Of a DNA stretch of 64,000 nucleotides, positions 56,418-64,000 are shown piece after piece. The notes under the pieces were generated by a model. It saw only the letters and a program-made list of their open reading frames with translations. It was not told the DNA's origin and made no database searches. Location: contig KV748194.1 in the NCBI GenBank assembly GCA_001692895.1, positions 124,001-188,000 on the forward strand, read 5' to 3'. Origin of the DNA: Cenococcum geophilum 1.58. Its lineage: Eukaryota > Ascomycota > Dothideomycetes > Gloniales > Gloniaceae. Position 1 is the stretch's first letter, and every line of letters starts with the position of its first letter. A program made the translations under genes and the position numbers.

Positions 56418-58982
56418 TCAACCCCCACCTGTGCCGAGTTTATATATGTGGTAACCAAGATGCAAAAGAATCCGGGGCACACACTCGACCGTAGCACGAT
56501 CAATATCTTTCCACTGCTGCTCCAAATCACGCCATGGAGTCAAAAAAGGCTCTGTATGCTCTTCGCTCTCTCTCGGCCCGATACGCCAATGCTTCTGGAG
56601 CCGCTCCATATTCCACCGCTCGTGCTCGCGCTCCGCCAGCAATTCCAGCTCAGACTTTGTGAACGCGACGACTGGCGCCCGTCCTTTGACTTCGCGGGAC
56701 ATGTAGCAGTTCGCCATGCGGAGCTTGTGCGGGATATCGTCTGCCTGATTGCGCGTCGGCTCGCGGAGCTCTTCGGCTAGGTCGTCCCATTCGCCCATCG
56801 CAGGATCAGCGTTTAGTGCTTCTCGCTCGCGCTCGGTGTGCGCGAGTTTTCTACGCTGCTGGCGATACGCGGAATAGAGACTCTTGGCGATGGTCTCCCG
56901 CAGGGCAGCGGGCAAGCGAGGATAGCGAACCAAGTCCATAAACGCTTTCCCGTCAACGTGCAGATTTAGCTGTGCTTCTGATGGAAGAGCGGCGCGCTCG
57001 AATTCCTTCTTCCCGGATATGGTGCTCATGGCTAAAACCTGCTCCAGCGAGCGGGCTCCATGGCGGTAGTTCGGCACCATTAAAAGACCATTGAGCACGG
57101 CGTCGTCAATGGTCAGTCGCTCTCCAACCTTGAGACTCGGTGCACGTCTTTCAATCAACGCGCGGAGTAGTAGAGCGCGGCGGATCGGATACATGCGGTC
57201 GGTCCGGGCATCGGTACAATCAGGGCCCAGGACGTCCACATAACCTCGCAGACAGCTAATGAAATCTGGTCCTTTCGCTGCATAAAATGCGGTGCGCTCA
57301 GCGTGACCTTCCGGATAATCGATAGGGGCAGCGAAGCGGGTGAAGGTGGGGAAGGAGCTGCTGATGAAGAAGAACACTGCGGATCCGAGGTGATGGATCT
57401 GACCGCGCTGAGAGAAGCGTCCGCTCTGCATGGGGACGAGGAATTGTCGAAGCCATCCTAGGTTAATGCCGAAGGCGGCGTCGAAGGTATCAAAAAAGAC
57501 TAGAGGGAGGGAGCCGGCAAGGGTATGATCCCGGATTTGTTGGAAGGCGGACGCAAGGTCGTCGAGGGTGGCGAATTGGGATACATTATACTCGAGCCTC
57601 CCTACTTTTCGTCCTTCGGCTGCGCTTTTGGCTACTTGCACTGCGGCAAAGGCCTTCCCGGAGCCATGCGGGCCGAAGACGCCGATGCATAGGGGGTGGG
57701 TTTGGGGTCCGGCAAGGTACTCGTTTAAGAGGTTGATGATAGAGCGGAAGCTTTCGATTTCCTGTCTATCGGCAGTCATCAAACGACCGAAGTGGGCAGT
57801 GGGCACGCGCCCGAGGGCAGCGCTGGGACCGATTTGGACGATATGTCGAGCTATCTCGGCTGGGTCTCCCATAGTATCTTCTAGGATTGACCAAGACGAG
57901 CCGGCAGTGATATCCGCTGAGGGTATACGAACGGAGGCAAGCCTTGTATCGGATCTTAGGTTATGAACGATGTCGTGAAGCGGATAGTCTGGAGCACCGT
58001 CCGCAGGATTGATTCGAAAGCCTATCTGTGCCAAGCGACGGGCAGCAGCGAAACCGAGACGGATACCGTGTTCAATACTCCCTTCTTTCTCGTCCAGAAT
58101 TCCAATAGCAAGCGCAGAAGTAAAAACCGTAGTGAGGCCAATCATGTAACCAAGATTTGATTGGATAAACTCGCCTTCAGCTCGCATTGGGTCGAAATAC
58201 AATGTTGGAGGCGATCCATCACGTCCACGATGATGTATAACACCGTCGCACCCGAAGCGGACAATCAAATTTGCGCAGGTTACCAGAGAGTCGAGACGTC
58301 CATTCGATCCTATTTGGCGGACAAAATCTTCTGCAGCCCTTTCCCAAGACAGGTGTCGGCTCAACTCGATACCTTCAGCGCGGAGGTCGTCTGCATTGAC
58401 GACGACTACCAACCTATTAGGATCGCGTATATCTTCTTCATCAAAGGGGCCTTGGCGGACTTCATCCCAGAGCACCCCAGTACCAAGCGGTCGCGCCATC
58501 TTGTAGACAAGATATCGTGGGCGAACGTGCCGGAAAAGGTCCAGTCCAGCGTCCATGTCTTTAAATCCGTTGCTGGAGTCAACGATAAGAAGGAGGGCTG
58601 GATCTTCAATTTTCTGAAGTCGCACAGGCGGCCAGTGCCAATATGACGACTGATTCCTAATCCTTCGCAGGCGTTCAACTTTGAAAATCGACGGCTCGTC
58701 CGATTCCTCATCTACAGGCGCCATATCCAGGATCGAATGGACAAACTTGGCGGACTGATGGTTCACCAACTGCCCCGAGTCTACGCTGAAGATTTCGTGG
58801 CCATGATGTAAAGAGCTGCAGTTAAGGAGTGCCGTGATTAAACCCACTCCCCCCCTTCTAACGATGATACTAGTATTACGATCGCGCCAAGGTTCGGAGT
58901 CGAGGTCATGACCGCTGGGTTGAGGGAAGGTAAGCCAGTCGTTCGTTACAGCACCTGCGATAACTATCTTTCTGCGGGACAT
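56418..58982 (-). CDS. Bacterial-type kinase-like / P-loop ATPase / RyR-domain protein
   Basis: Single exon, 854 aa, no introns. Residues 1-345 resemble a PfkB-like (ribokinase-fold) domain: KIVIAGAVTNDWLTF at the start, GGVGLITALL (44-53), a DSSNGF strand end (135-140), VVVVNADDLR (192-201) and LIVRFGCDGVIHHRG (239-253) with LYFDP after it. Residues about 405-640 form a P-loop ATPase: Walker A GPHGSGKAF (437-445) and Walker B LPLVFFDTFDA (492-502); the usual Ser/Thr after the Walker A Lys is Ala, which may weaken Mg-ATP handling. Residues 782-846 match the RyR domain (LAEREHERWNMERLQKHW, then PWRDLEQQWKDIDRA and PRILLHLGYHI). This architecture is known from bacterial proteins of unknown or signalling/defence-related function; RyR domains there are proposed nucleotide-ligand sensors. 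Transfer from bacteria is inferred from architecture and lack of introns. Head-to-head with the CorA-like gene. Confidence 0.82.
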   Translation of the reverse strand: MSRRKIVIAGAVTNDWLTFPQPSGHDLDSEPWRDRNTSIIVRRGGVGLITALLNCSSLHHGHEIFSVDSGQLVNHQSAKFVHSILDMAPVDEESDEPSIFKVERLRRIRNQSSYWHWPPVRLQKIEDPALLLIVDSSNGFKDMDAGLDLFRHVRPRYLVYKMARPLGTGVLWDEVRQGPFDEEDIRDPNRLVVVVNADDLRAEGIELSRHLSWERAAEDFVRQIGSNGRLDSLVTCANLIVRFGCDGVIHHRGRDGSPPTLYFDPMRAEGEFIQSNLGYMIGLTTVFTSALAIGILDEKEGSIEHGIRLGFAAARRLAQIGFRINPADGAPDYPLHDIVHNLRSDTRLASVRIPSADITAGSSWSILEDTMGDPAEIARHIVQIGPSAALGRVPTAHFGRLMTADRQEIESFRSIINLLNEYLAGPQTHPLCIGVFGPHGSGKAFAAVQVAKSAAEGRKVGRLEYNVSQFATLDDLASAFQQIRDHTLAGSLPLVFFDTFDAAFGINLGWLRQFLVPMQSGRFSQRGQIHHLGSAVFFFISSSFPTFTRFAAPIDYPEGHAERTAFYAAKGPDFISCLRGYVDVLGPDCTDARTDRMYPIRRALLLRALIERRAPSLKVGERLTIDDAVLNGLLMVPNYRHGARSLEQVLAMSTISGKKEFERAALPSEAQLNLHVDGKAFMDLVRYPRLPAALRETIAKSLYSAYRQQRRKLAHTEREREALNADPAMGEWDDLAEELREPTRNQADDIPHKLRMANCYMSREVKGRAPVVAFTKSELELLAEREHERWNMERLQKHWRIGPRESEEHTEPFLTPWRDLEQQWKDIDRATVECVPRILLHLGYHIYKLGTGGG

Positions 58983-59654
58983 GGCTAAAATTCGAACTGA
59001 TATTTTGAAGCCGAACTGCCTCAGTAGACAAAGAGGGAGGTCCAGTGGAATGATGTGAGCACCAGATGATCTGCATTGATGTTTACGCAGGACCGGGGTA
59101 CACGTAGGCTACCCTTCGAATTTGAGCGCATGCCTAGATAATTGGAAAACGACATGACCACGCGCCCCTTTGCTTGAAGTGGGAAGTTAAAAGGGTGTGT
59201 TCTGGTTGCCTTGCACACCCTGGGGCGCAGCTGTTGCAGAAAAATAATGAGGCTTCAGAGGGTCCTTGCAAACGGAGTCGATTTAAGATGGCTTTTACTA
59301 ATACTAATCAGGCGAAGCGGCTAGATCTTGACCCACAAAATATGTTTGCTTTGATTGGCTCTGGCCGTCATCCTCCAGGAGGCATGACATTATCCCGACC
59401 CTATTGGCCTAAGTTAGCGTGCAATTCGGCTAATGCCGAGGCTGTGTACTCAGCCTTAGTGATGCAGGCACACCTCATACGAGCAAGGCTGTTACCGTCA
59501 AGTTCGGTCTGCGGGAGGTGTTCGCTCACTGTCCGGTCAGTATTATGGCGCGAGCTTCTCCAGCGTTTGAGCACTGTTCTTTTACCCATCCTTTTATATA
59601 TGATGCACGCCAGTCGCGGTGATTTTCGTTCATTACAGAACATATTCGCCGACC
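58983..59654. other. Divergent promoter region, RyR-domain gene / CorA-like gene
   Basis: A 162-codon plus-strand frame (59174-59662) covers much of it but has no recognisable domain and overlaps the downstream ATG, so I leave it uncalled. The interval must contain promoters for both divergent genes. Confidence 0.4.
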
Positions 59655-61493
59655 ATGACTGACTCCACGTGTGGACAAGCTCAACACCAGGGCTTCGAGG
59701 GTGGTGATTCAGAAGAAGAGGTTGAAGTAGCAAAGAGCGATCAATGGGACTTTTCTAACCTGTTTGGGTTCGAAACAAGTATCGCGGAACTCGAGGCAAG
59801 AATACTTCTGGCAAGAATCTTCTGTTACTGATGGAAAAAGTAGAGAACCTCCTGGACTTTTCCTAAGAAGATCAAACTGAGCTCGCTCAGCGAAGAGAAT
59901 TTCGCCAAGTTTCTCTCAGAAGACCAAGTAAGATACTTCGCTCTTTTTGAATCCGTCGCTCACAAGATCTATAGGAGTCTAGGGGAGCTATATTCAAGCT
60001 ATTGTAAGTTCCCATATATTTTTACATAATTACTGTACATGAGTTAACTCGTCTTAGGTATGTACCTTGGGAGCCAGTGTCCTCCAGGACCCCTTATTTT
60101 GTTCGCCTACCCTTCCCTTGGCCTCGGACGACTTCTGCGCGCGAAAGACAAGAGGACTGGATTACAAATGAGCATGCGAACTTGTGGCAGAATGGCAGTG
60201 GGGGCTCGGCATATTTGACAGCAGGAGAGCGTATCGGTGGGTTTATACTGGCTGAGGGGAATTATTTGAAAAGTTCCTGGGCTAATTATAAGGAGGTTTT
60301 ATTCTACAAACGCCGCGTGACGGCGGGCCGTTTTGTTCTCTCTCCCTCCTTCAGAAAGCCTCGGCGACTGGATATCCAGCAGAACCCGGTTCGCGAGGTC
60401 TCTACGTTGCGGATCCAATGTTCGATATCAAACATCTCCTATCCGGTCAAGCTTATGCTAAAGACTACGTGTCGCGAAGAGACTTCATGATTCTGCCCGT
60501 TAGGATTCTTCAGGAACAGGTCATCTACAATAGAGACGAACTATTTAAACTCATAAAAAAGGTCAATGAAGTTGAAACCAGAATAGCGACTGGAAATGTT
60601 CCCCCTAACGCTGAAACTGATAATCGAATTCTTAATAAACTTAGCCTGGAACACCTGAGTCTGCATCAAAGATGGAACTTTGCGCTAGAACTTGGAGGCA
60701 ATATGTTGAGATACTTCGATGCTATCGCAAATCGGAGTCTCTCCCCTGGCTTTGAGTATTCGAGGATCATGCGAGAAGAGGTTGAGAGGCAGATCCGGTA
60801 CTCAGAACAAGCCCGATACGACTTCGAGAACCTCCCTCGCAGAATCAGAAATCAGTCAAAGGCCGTAAGTGCAATAGTCTCACATCGAATACAGACGACA
60901 TTGCGGTTATGAATATTAAGATCCGGAGTGATCTAGCGACCTGACATTTCTGATTTACATAGATTTTCAGCATCATTGCGCAGAGAGACAATCAGCTTAG
61001 CATAGAGATTTCGAAAAGCTCGCGGAAGATTGCAGAGGAGAGCCGAAGAGATAATCAACTAAATATCCAGATTGCCAAGAGCTCTGCAAGAATTGCCGAG
61101 GAGAGTCGAAGGGATAGCGCGAGCATGAAGACCATTGCAGTTCTGACGCTGGTATTTCTCCCTGGGACGTCTATTGCAGTAAGTGGTCAATAACAACTTC
61201 CTATCCGAAGAATTTTGCTGAGTTGGTGTTAGTCCATCTTCAGCATGACAATGTTTAATTGGAATGCATCACAAGGGCAACCTATCGCATCGAAATATAT
61301 CTGGGTTTATTTTGTCATCACAATTCCGTTAACGTTGCTCATCCTCCTCACATGGCTGTGGTGGTATAAGCGAAGCCAAAGAACTCACCAGCGACGCTGG
61401 ACAGACATCGAAACTGCTTTAGAGCTAAGCGATTTCAGTGGACTACATGTAGACGGGAACCTGACTCCAGACACGGGCGGCAGATATCACTAA
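59655..61493 (+). CDS. CorA-like magnesium transporter-family membrane protein (5' model uncertain)
   Basis: The 3' part is clear: exon to 60864, intron 60865-60962 (GTAAGT...CATAG), exon 60963-61178, intron 61179-61232 (GTAAGT...GTTAG), exon 61233-61493. It encodes SRRDFMILPVRILQEQVIYN, a long coiled helix with repeated IA(E/K)SSRRDN units, then two membrane segments (KTIAVLTLVFLPGTSIASIF, with SMTMFNW between, and WVYFVITIPLTLLILLTWLW), the CorA-like C-terminal pore layout. The first half has recognisable family sequence (LPFPWPRTTSARERQEDWI; SWANYKEVLFYKRR) in a frame that does not join smoothly to its neighbours near 60058 and 60330-60400. Either unusual introns (a 50-nt one with GTTTTG donor would restore the second join) or frameshifts are present. 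ATG 59655 is the best start. The transported ion is unknown and the GMN motif is not seen. Confidence 0.6.
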
Positions 61494-61871
61494 CAATAAC
61501 CCGGAAGAGTGCTTCGGATGCTGATTCTCCGCTACGATCTGCACTCTACTTTGCGCCTCGCCACGGTTTTCCAACAAAGGGTCAAGTTGAACCAATCCGA
61601 AACACTTCGCATACAATGGATGGTATTTATGTGCGGAACTACTTCTTTATCTAAGGAAGGCCTTTGTCCTACGAAGCGTCACCCCGCAACAAAATTAGCA
61701 TGAAAGAAGTATGCGCCCCTTCAAGCTCTGACTATACATAAGCTCCCTTAGGACATCCCAAGGGGCCCCGCACTCTTTTACTAGGACAAAAACCGACGAC
61801 CAAAAACCCACGGCAACACAGGGGAAACGCTAGAGACCAATCACCCTTCGTACTTAAAGCTTGCGTCGACA
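61494..61871. other. Intergenic after CorA-like gene
   Basis: No supported gene or repeat. Short frames in 61509-61703 lack recognisable domains. Confidence 0.45.
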
Positions 61872-62057
61872 ATGTTTTGGATCTGCTGCACCTGTGGGAC
61901 CTCGAATTCTGGTGGGGGCCGCGTTCAATGTCTCGATTGCGATCACTCTCCTTGCTATCAATGCGGACATTTCATGGCCATTACCACTATGACTCTGCAA
62001 ACCTGCGCTACCACGCCGTTCTCTACAATTCCGTCACTAAAATCTCCAGCCGCCTAG
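61872..62057 (+). CDS. Small Cys-rich zinc-ribbon-like protein
   Basis: A 61-residue ORF whose first 32 residues carry WICCTCGTSN...RVQCLDCDHSPCYQC, three spaced C-x2-C pairs of a zinc-binding ribbon, similar in style to tiny fungal W-C-C-x-C-G proteins. After residue 33 the sequence loses character, so an intron or frame change into the overlapping frame (61877-62140) is possible. The function is unknown. Confidence 0.45.
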   Translation: MFWICCTCGTSNSGGGRVQCLDCDHSPCYQCGHFMAITTMTLQTCATTPFSTIPSLKSPAA

Positions 62058-62798
62058 TATGCATCAATAACGTTGGCATATTCCAGAAGGGCTTGAGAGA
62101 GGACAAGGTTCATTGGCGGTGTTCATTACACCTAATATGACCAATCAATGGACACGACACCTCCGTTGCCGTTGCTGGTGTGGGGACAGGGAACCAGGTA
62201 TAGGGTTTGTAACGGCGTAGAGAAGTGGGGATTTGGATAAGGATGGACTAGATTAAATTTCAACAAACTTCGAATCGATTAGAGTAAGCAGAGTAGTAAC
62301 TTCTAATGAGGACTGCAAAGGGGGTGTCTCGAAAGAACTTAATAAGGCCACTATTTGAGAGAGGAATTTCTGCAAGTATAGCATTGTATAACCATGCATC
62401 TAGAACAATACAGATATATTCTCTGGATTTTGTAGAGGTCGTTTTCAATATGGAGATAGAGTTTTTGGTGTTTCGCTTTGATCAGCCTCAAAAATTTGGT
62501 GCCACGCGAGGCTTCAGCCTCAAAACCAAACCCGCACTTCACAACCACCACCTGAGATTCTCATCTCGCGAATCGTCAAATCTATCCACAGCGAACGGTT
62601 CCATCTCTGAAAATCTACACAATCGTTCTCCAGTTTACCCTTCGCCTCAGCGCTGCGCTTGCACTCCAGATACCTAGGCGCACGGCGCGCGCCGTGTTCG
62701 CCTCCCCCGACCCTGCGAATCCCCTCCGGCGCATAACTTCCAAGCAGCGGGGCTTTCTTTACATCTTCCATACCTCTTCCTCCCACATTACTCCCACC
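62058..62798. other. Intergenic and 5' leader of the Spt20-type gene
   Basis: No supported gene. The last 120 bases, CT-rich (CTTCCTCCCACATTACTCCC), look like a pyrimidine-rich fungal promoter/leader just ahead of ATG 62799. Confidence 0.45.
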
Positions 62799-64000
62799 AT
62801 GTCAGCCGCAGCGGTCACTACTAGGCCATCGCAGGCCTTGCGCCAGCGCCGCGAATCGCAGCGACCAACCCTTACAAGAACCAATACTGGCAAAACCAAT
62901 GCCATGGAAAATGGTACTCCAGCAAAGGAGGAGCCGAAGCCCTATGGTATACTTTCGATGCTTTACAGAGCTCCCTAAGAAACGTGCTAACCCCTACCTC
63001 CATCCAGTTATTAGAACCCAGGATATCCTACGAAAATTTAACGGCAAACCTCCTTCTCTTGTCATTCACCTTCATCCTAACAATTTTCGATTAAACCATT
63101 CTCAAGATGTGTTTGGATATAGCTCTCCGATGAGAGTCTTGATAGAGCATCTCCGCCGCAATACAGTACCACACGAAATCCTAGAGGAGCTGTATGGATC
63201 CGGGGTACCTTTCTATGACAGTATGCTTTAATGCCCTCGGACCTGGCATCAGTGGCTAATTTGATATCAATAGACTGTCTCATTGTCGAGGTTCACGATA
63301 ATAAGTCCAGCGGAGCTGCACCACAAAGCGCTTCAACCAATACTTCCGCAGGCAATAAGGCTGAGCCATTCTCCATTCATAACTACAACAGCTTCATCAC
63401 TCCCTCGCCATTCGTCCCTTATCCTACGAAGCCCAAGTCTACCCAACAAGGCCAAACAGATGGACAAGGCAAAGCTGCACTAGCAGCTAGCTCAGACGCT
63501 ACTAACGATAATCAGGAGACAGACAAGGAAAACATGCCAGCTCCAGGCCATCCCGCAAGTGCAACGCAAACGCAGGTTTTCAAGGCACCGAGAGTCTACA
63601 CAATTGTACTTTTTCCGACGCCGCTATCACACGATGTAGATATTAAATTACTTGCCAACACTCCATTCCCTGATATCCAGACATATAGGAGGCATCAGTC
63701 AATGGCATCCAGCAGCAGGGGCGGTGCAACCCCGACGATGGCTCATCCTCCAACTCCATTGACATCAGTTCCCCCAACCCCATCGATTACCAACGCGCGG
63801 AGTCCTAAAAAACAGAAGATGGTCCTCGACGAGACCAATGTGCATGAATTTGAAGCAGAAATCATCAACTCAACCGCGCCCCGGCTATATCTTGAACCGA
63901 CGAACAACCTCGAGGAATCTGTTGCTCTCATTGATACCATGACTCACCCGAACTACAAGAACCCNCCCCCCGCCCCCAAGACAAGGAAGCGCACCACAGC
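62799..64000 (+). CDS. Spt20-family SAGA complex subunit, 5' part
   Basis: Exon 1 62799-62946, intron 62947-63007 (GTATAC...TCCAG), exon 2 63008-63220, intron 63221-63273 (GTATGC...AATAG), exon 3 from 63274, open to the window end. The conserved Spt20 N-terminal domain is visible: ILRKFNGKPPSLVIHLHPNN, FRLNHSQDVFGYSSPMRVLI, EHLRRNTVPHEILEELYGSG and, after the second intron, DNCLIVEVHDNK. Further on come FKAPRVYTIVLFPTPLSHDV, then the Ser/Pro-rich linker and the ETNVHEFEAEIINSTAPRLY block with EPTNNLEESVALIDTMTHPN. Spt20 keeps the SAGA coactivator together. Base 63965 is an N. The 3' end lies outside the window. Confidence 0.88.

Noticed and set aside
59174..59662. 162-codon plus-strand ORF in the divergent promoter region
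   Set aside because: No domain, weak composition, and overlaps the better start of the CorA-like gene in another context; kept as intergenic.

Overview
The window is nuclear DNA of a filamentous ascomycete (Pezizomycotina). Genes carry short introns with GTAAGT-like donors and CTAAC/CTGAC-like branch sites. Recognisable housekeeping genes are 40S ribosomal protein S5, eIF2B gamma, a SAGA Spt20-type subunit and a Pex22-like protein. The transposons are wrecked by C-to-T/G-to-A transitions of the kind left by repeat-induced point mutation (RIP). I cannot name a species.

Layout. 1-1283: end of a small heat-shock protein and an SRPBCC-fold gene. 1.4-4.4 kb: short inverted-repeat elements and a RIP-ruined Tc1/mariner relic. 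5.1-5.6 kb: a small secreted protein beside a RIP desert (5.8-7.5 kb), in which a GC-rich short element sits unmutated. 7.7-15.7 kb: a Gly-rich/NQNYG-repeat protein, RPS5 and a membrane-anchored coiled-coil protein, all on the minus strand, with long gene-free gaps.

16.7-41.3 kb is a 24-kb transposon block. It holds an inverted Crypton end, then two head-to-tail Crypton copies of exactly 3539 bp each that share a short junction sequence, then a hAT element (25157-41280) with a perfect 8-bp target duplication GGTGCCTG. That hAT was itself hit by a Ty3/Gypsy element (26563-34519, 5-bp duplication GGTAG, two 426-bp LTRs) and by a Mutator-like element (36628-40973, 9-bp duplication). Removing the hAT joins an upstream reading frame (from 25039) in frame to the 945-aa repeat protein at 41441-44278, so the stack apparently landed in or just before a host gene.

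44.8-64 kb is mostly genic: a 337-bp MITE, a decayed muconate-lactonase-like pseudogene, an unidentified two-exon gene, a PEX22-like gene, eIF2B gamma, an F-box-like pseudogene with its intact paralogue, and an 854-aa single-exon gene. The last has a bacterial-style architecture (sugar-kinase-like domain, P-loop ATPase, C-terminal RyR domain) and lies head-to-head with a CorA-like membrane protein gene. A tiny zinc-ribbon-like ORF and the start of an Spt20-type gene follow. The transposon stack and the RyR-domain protein are the two items most worth pursuing.
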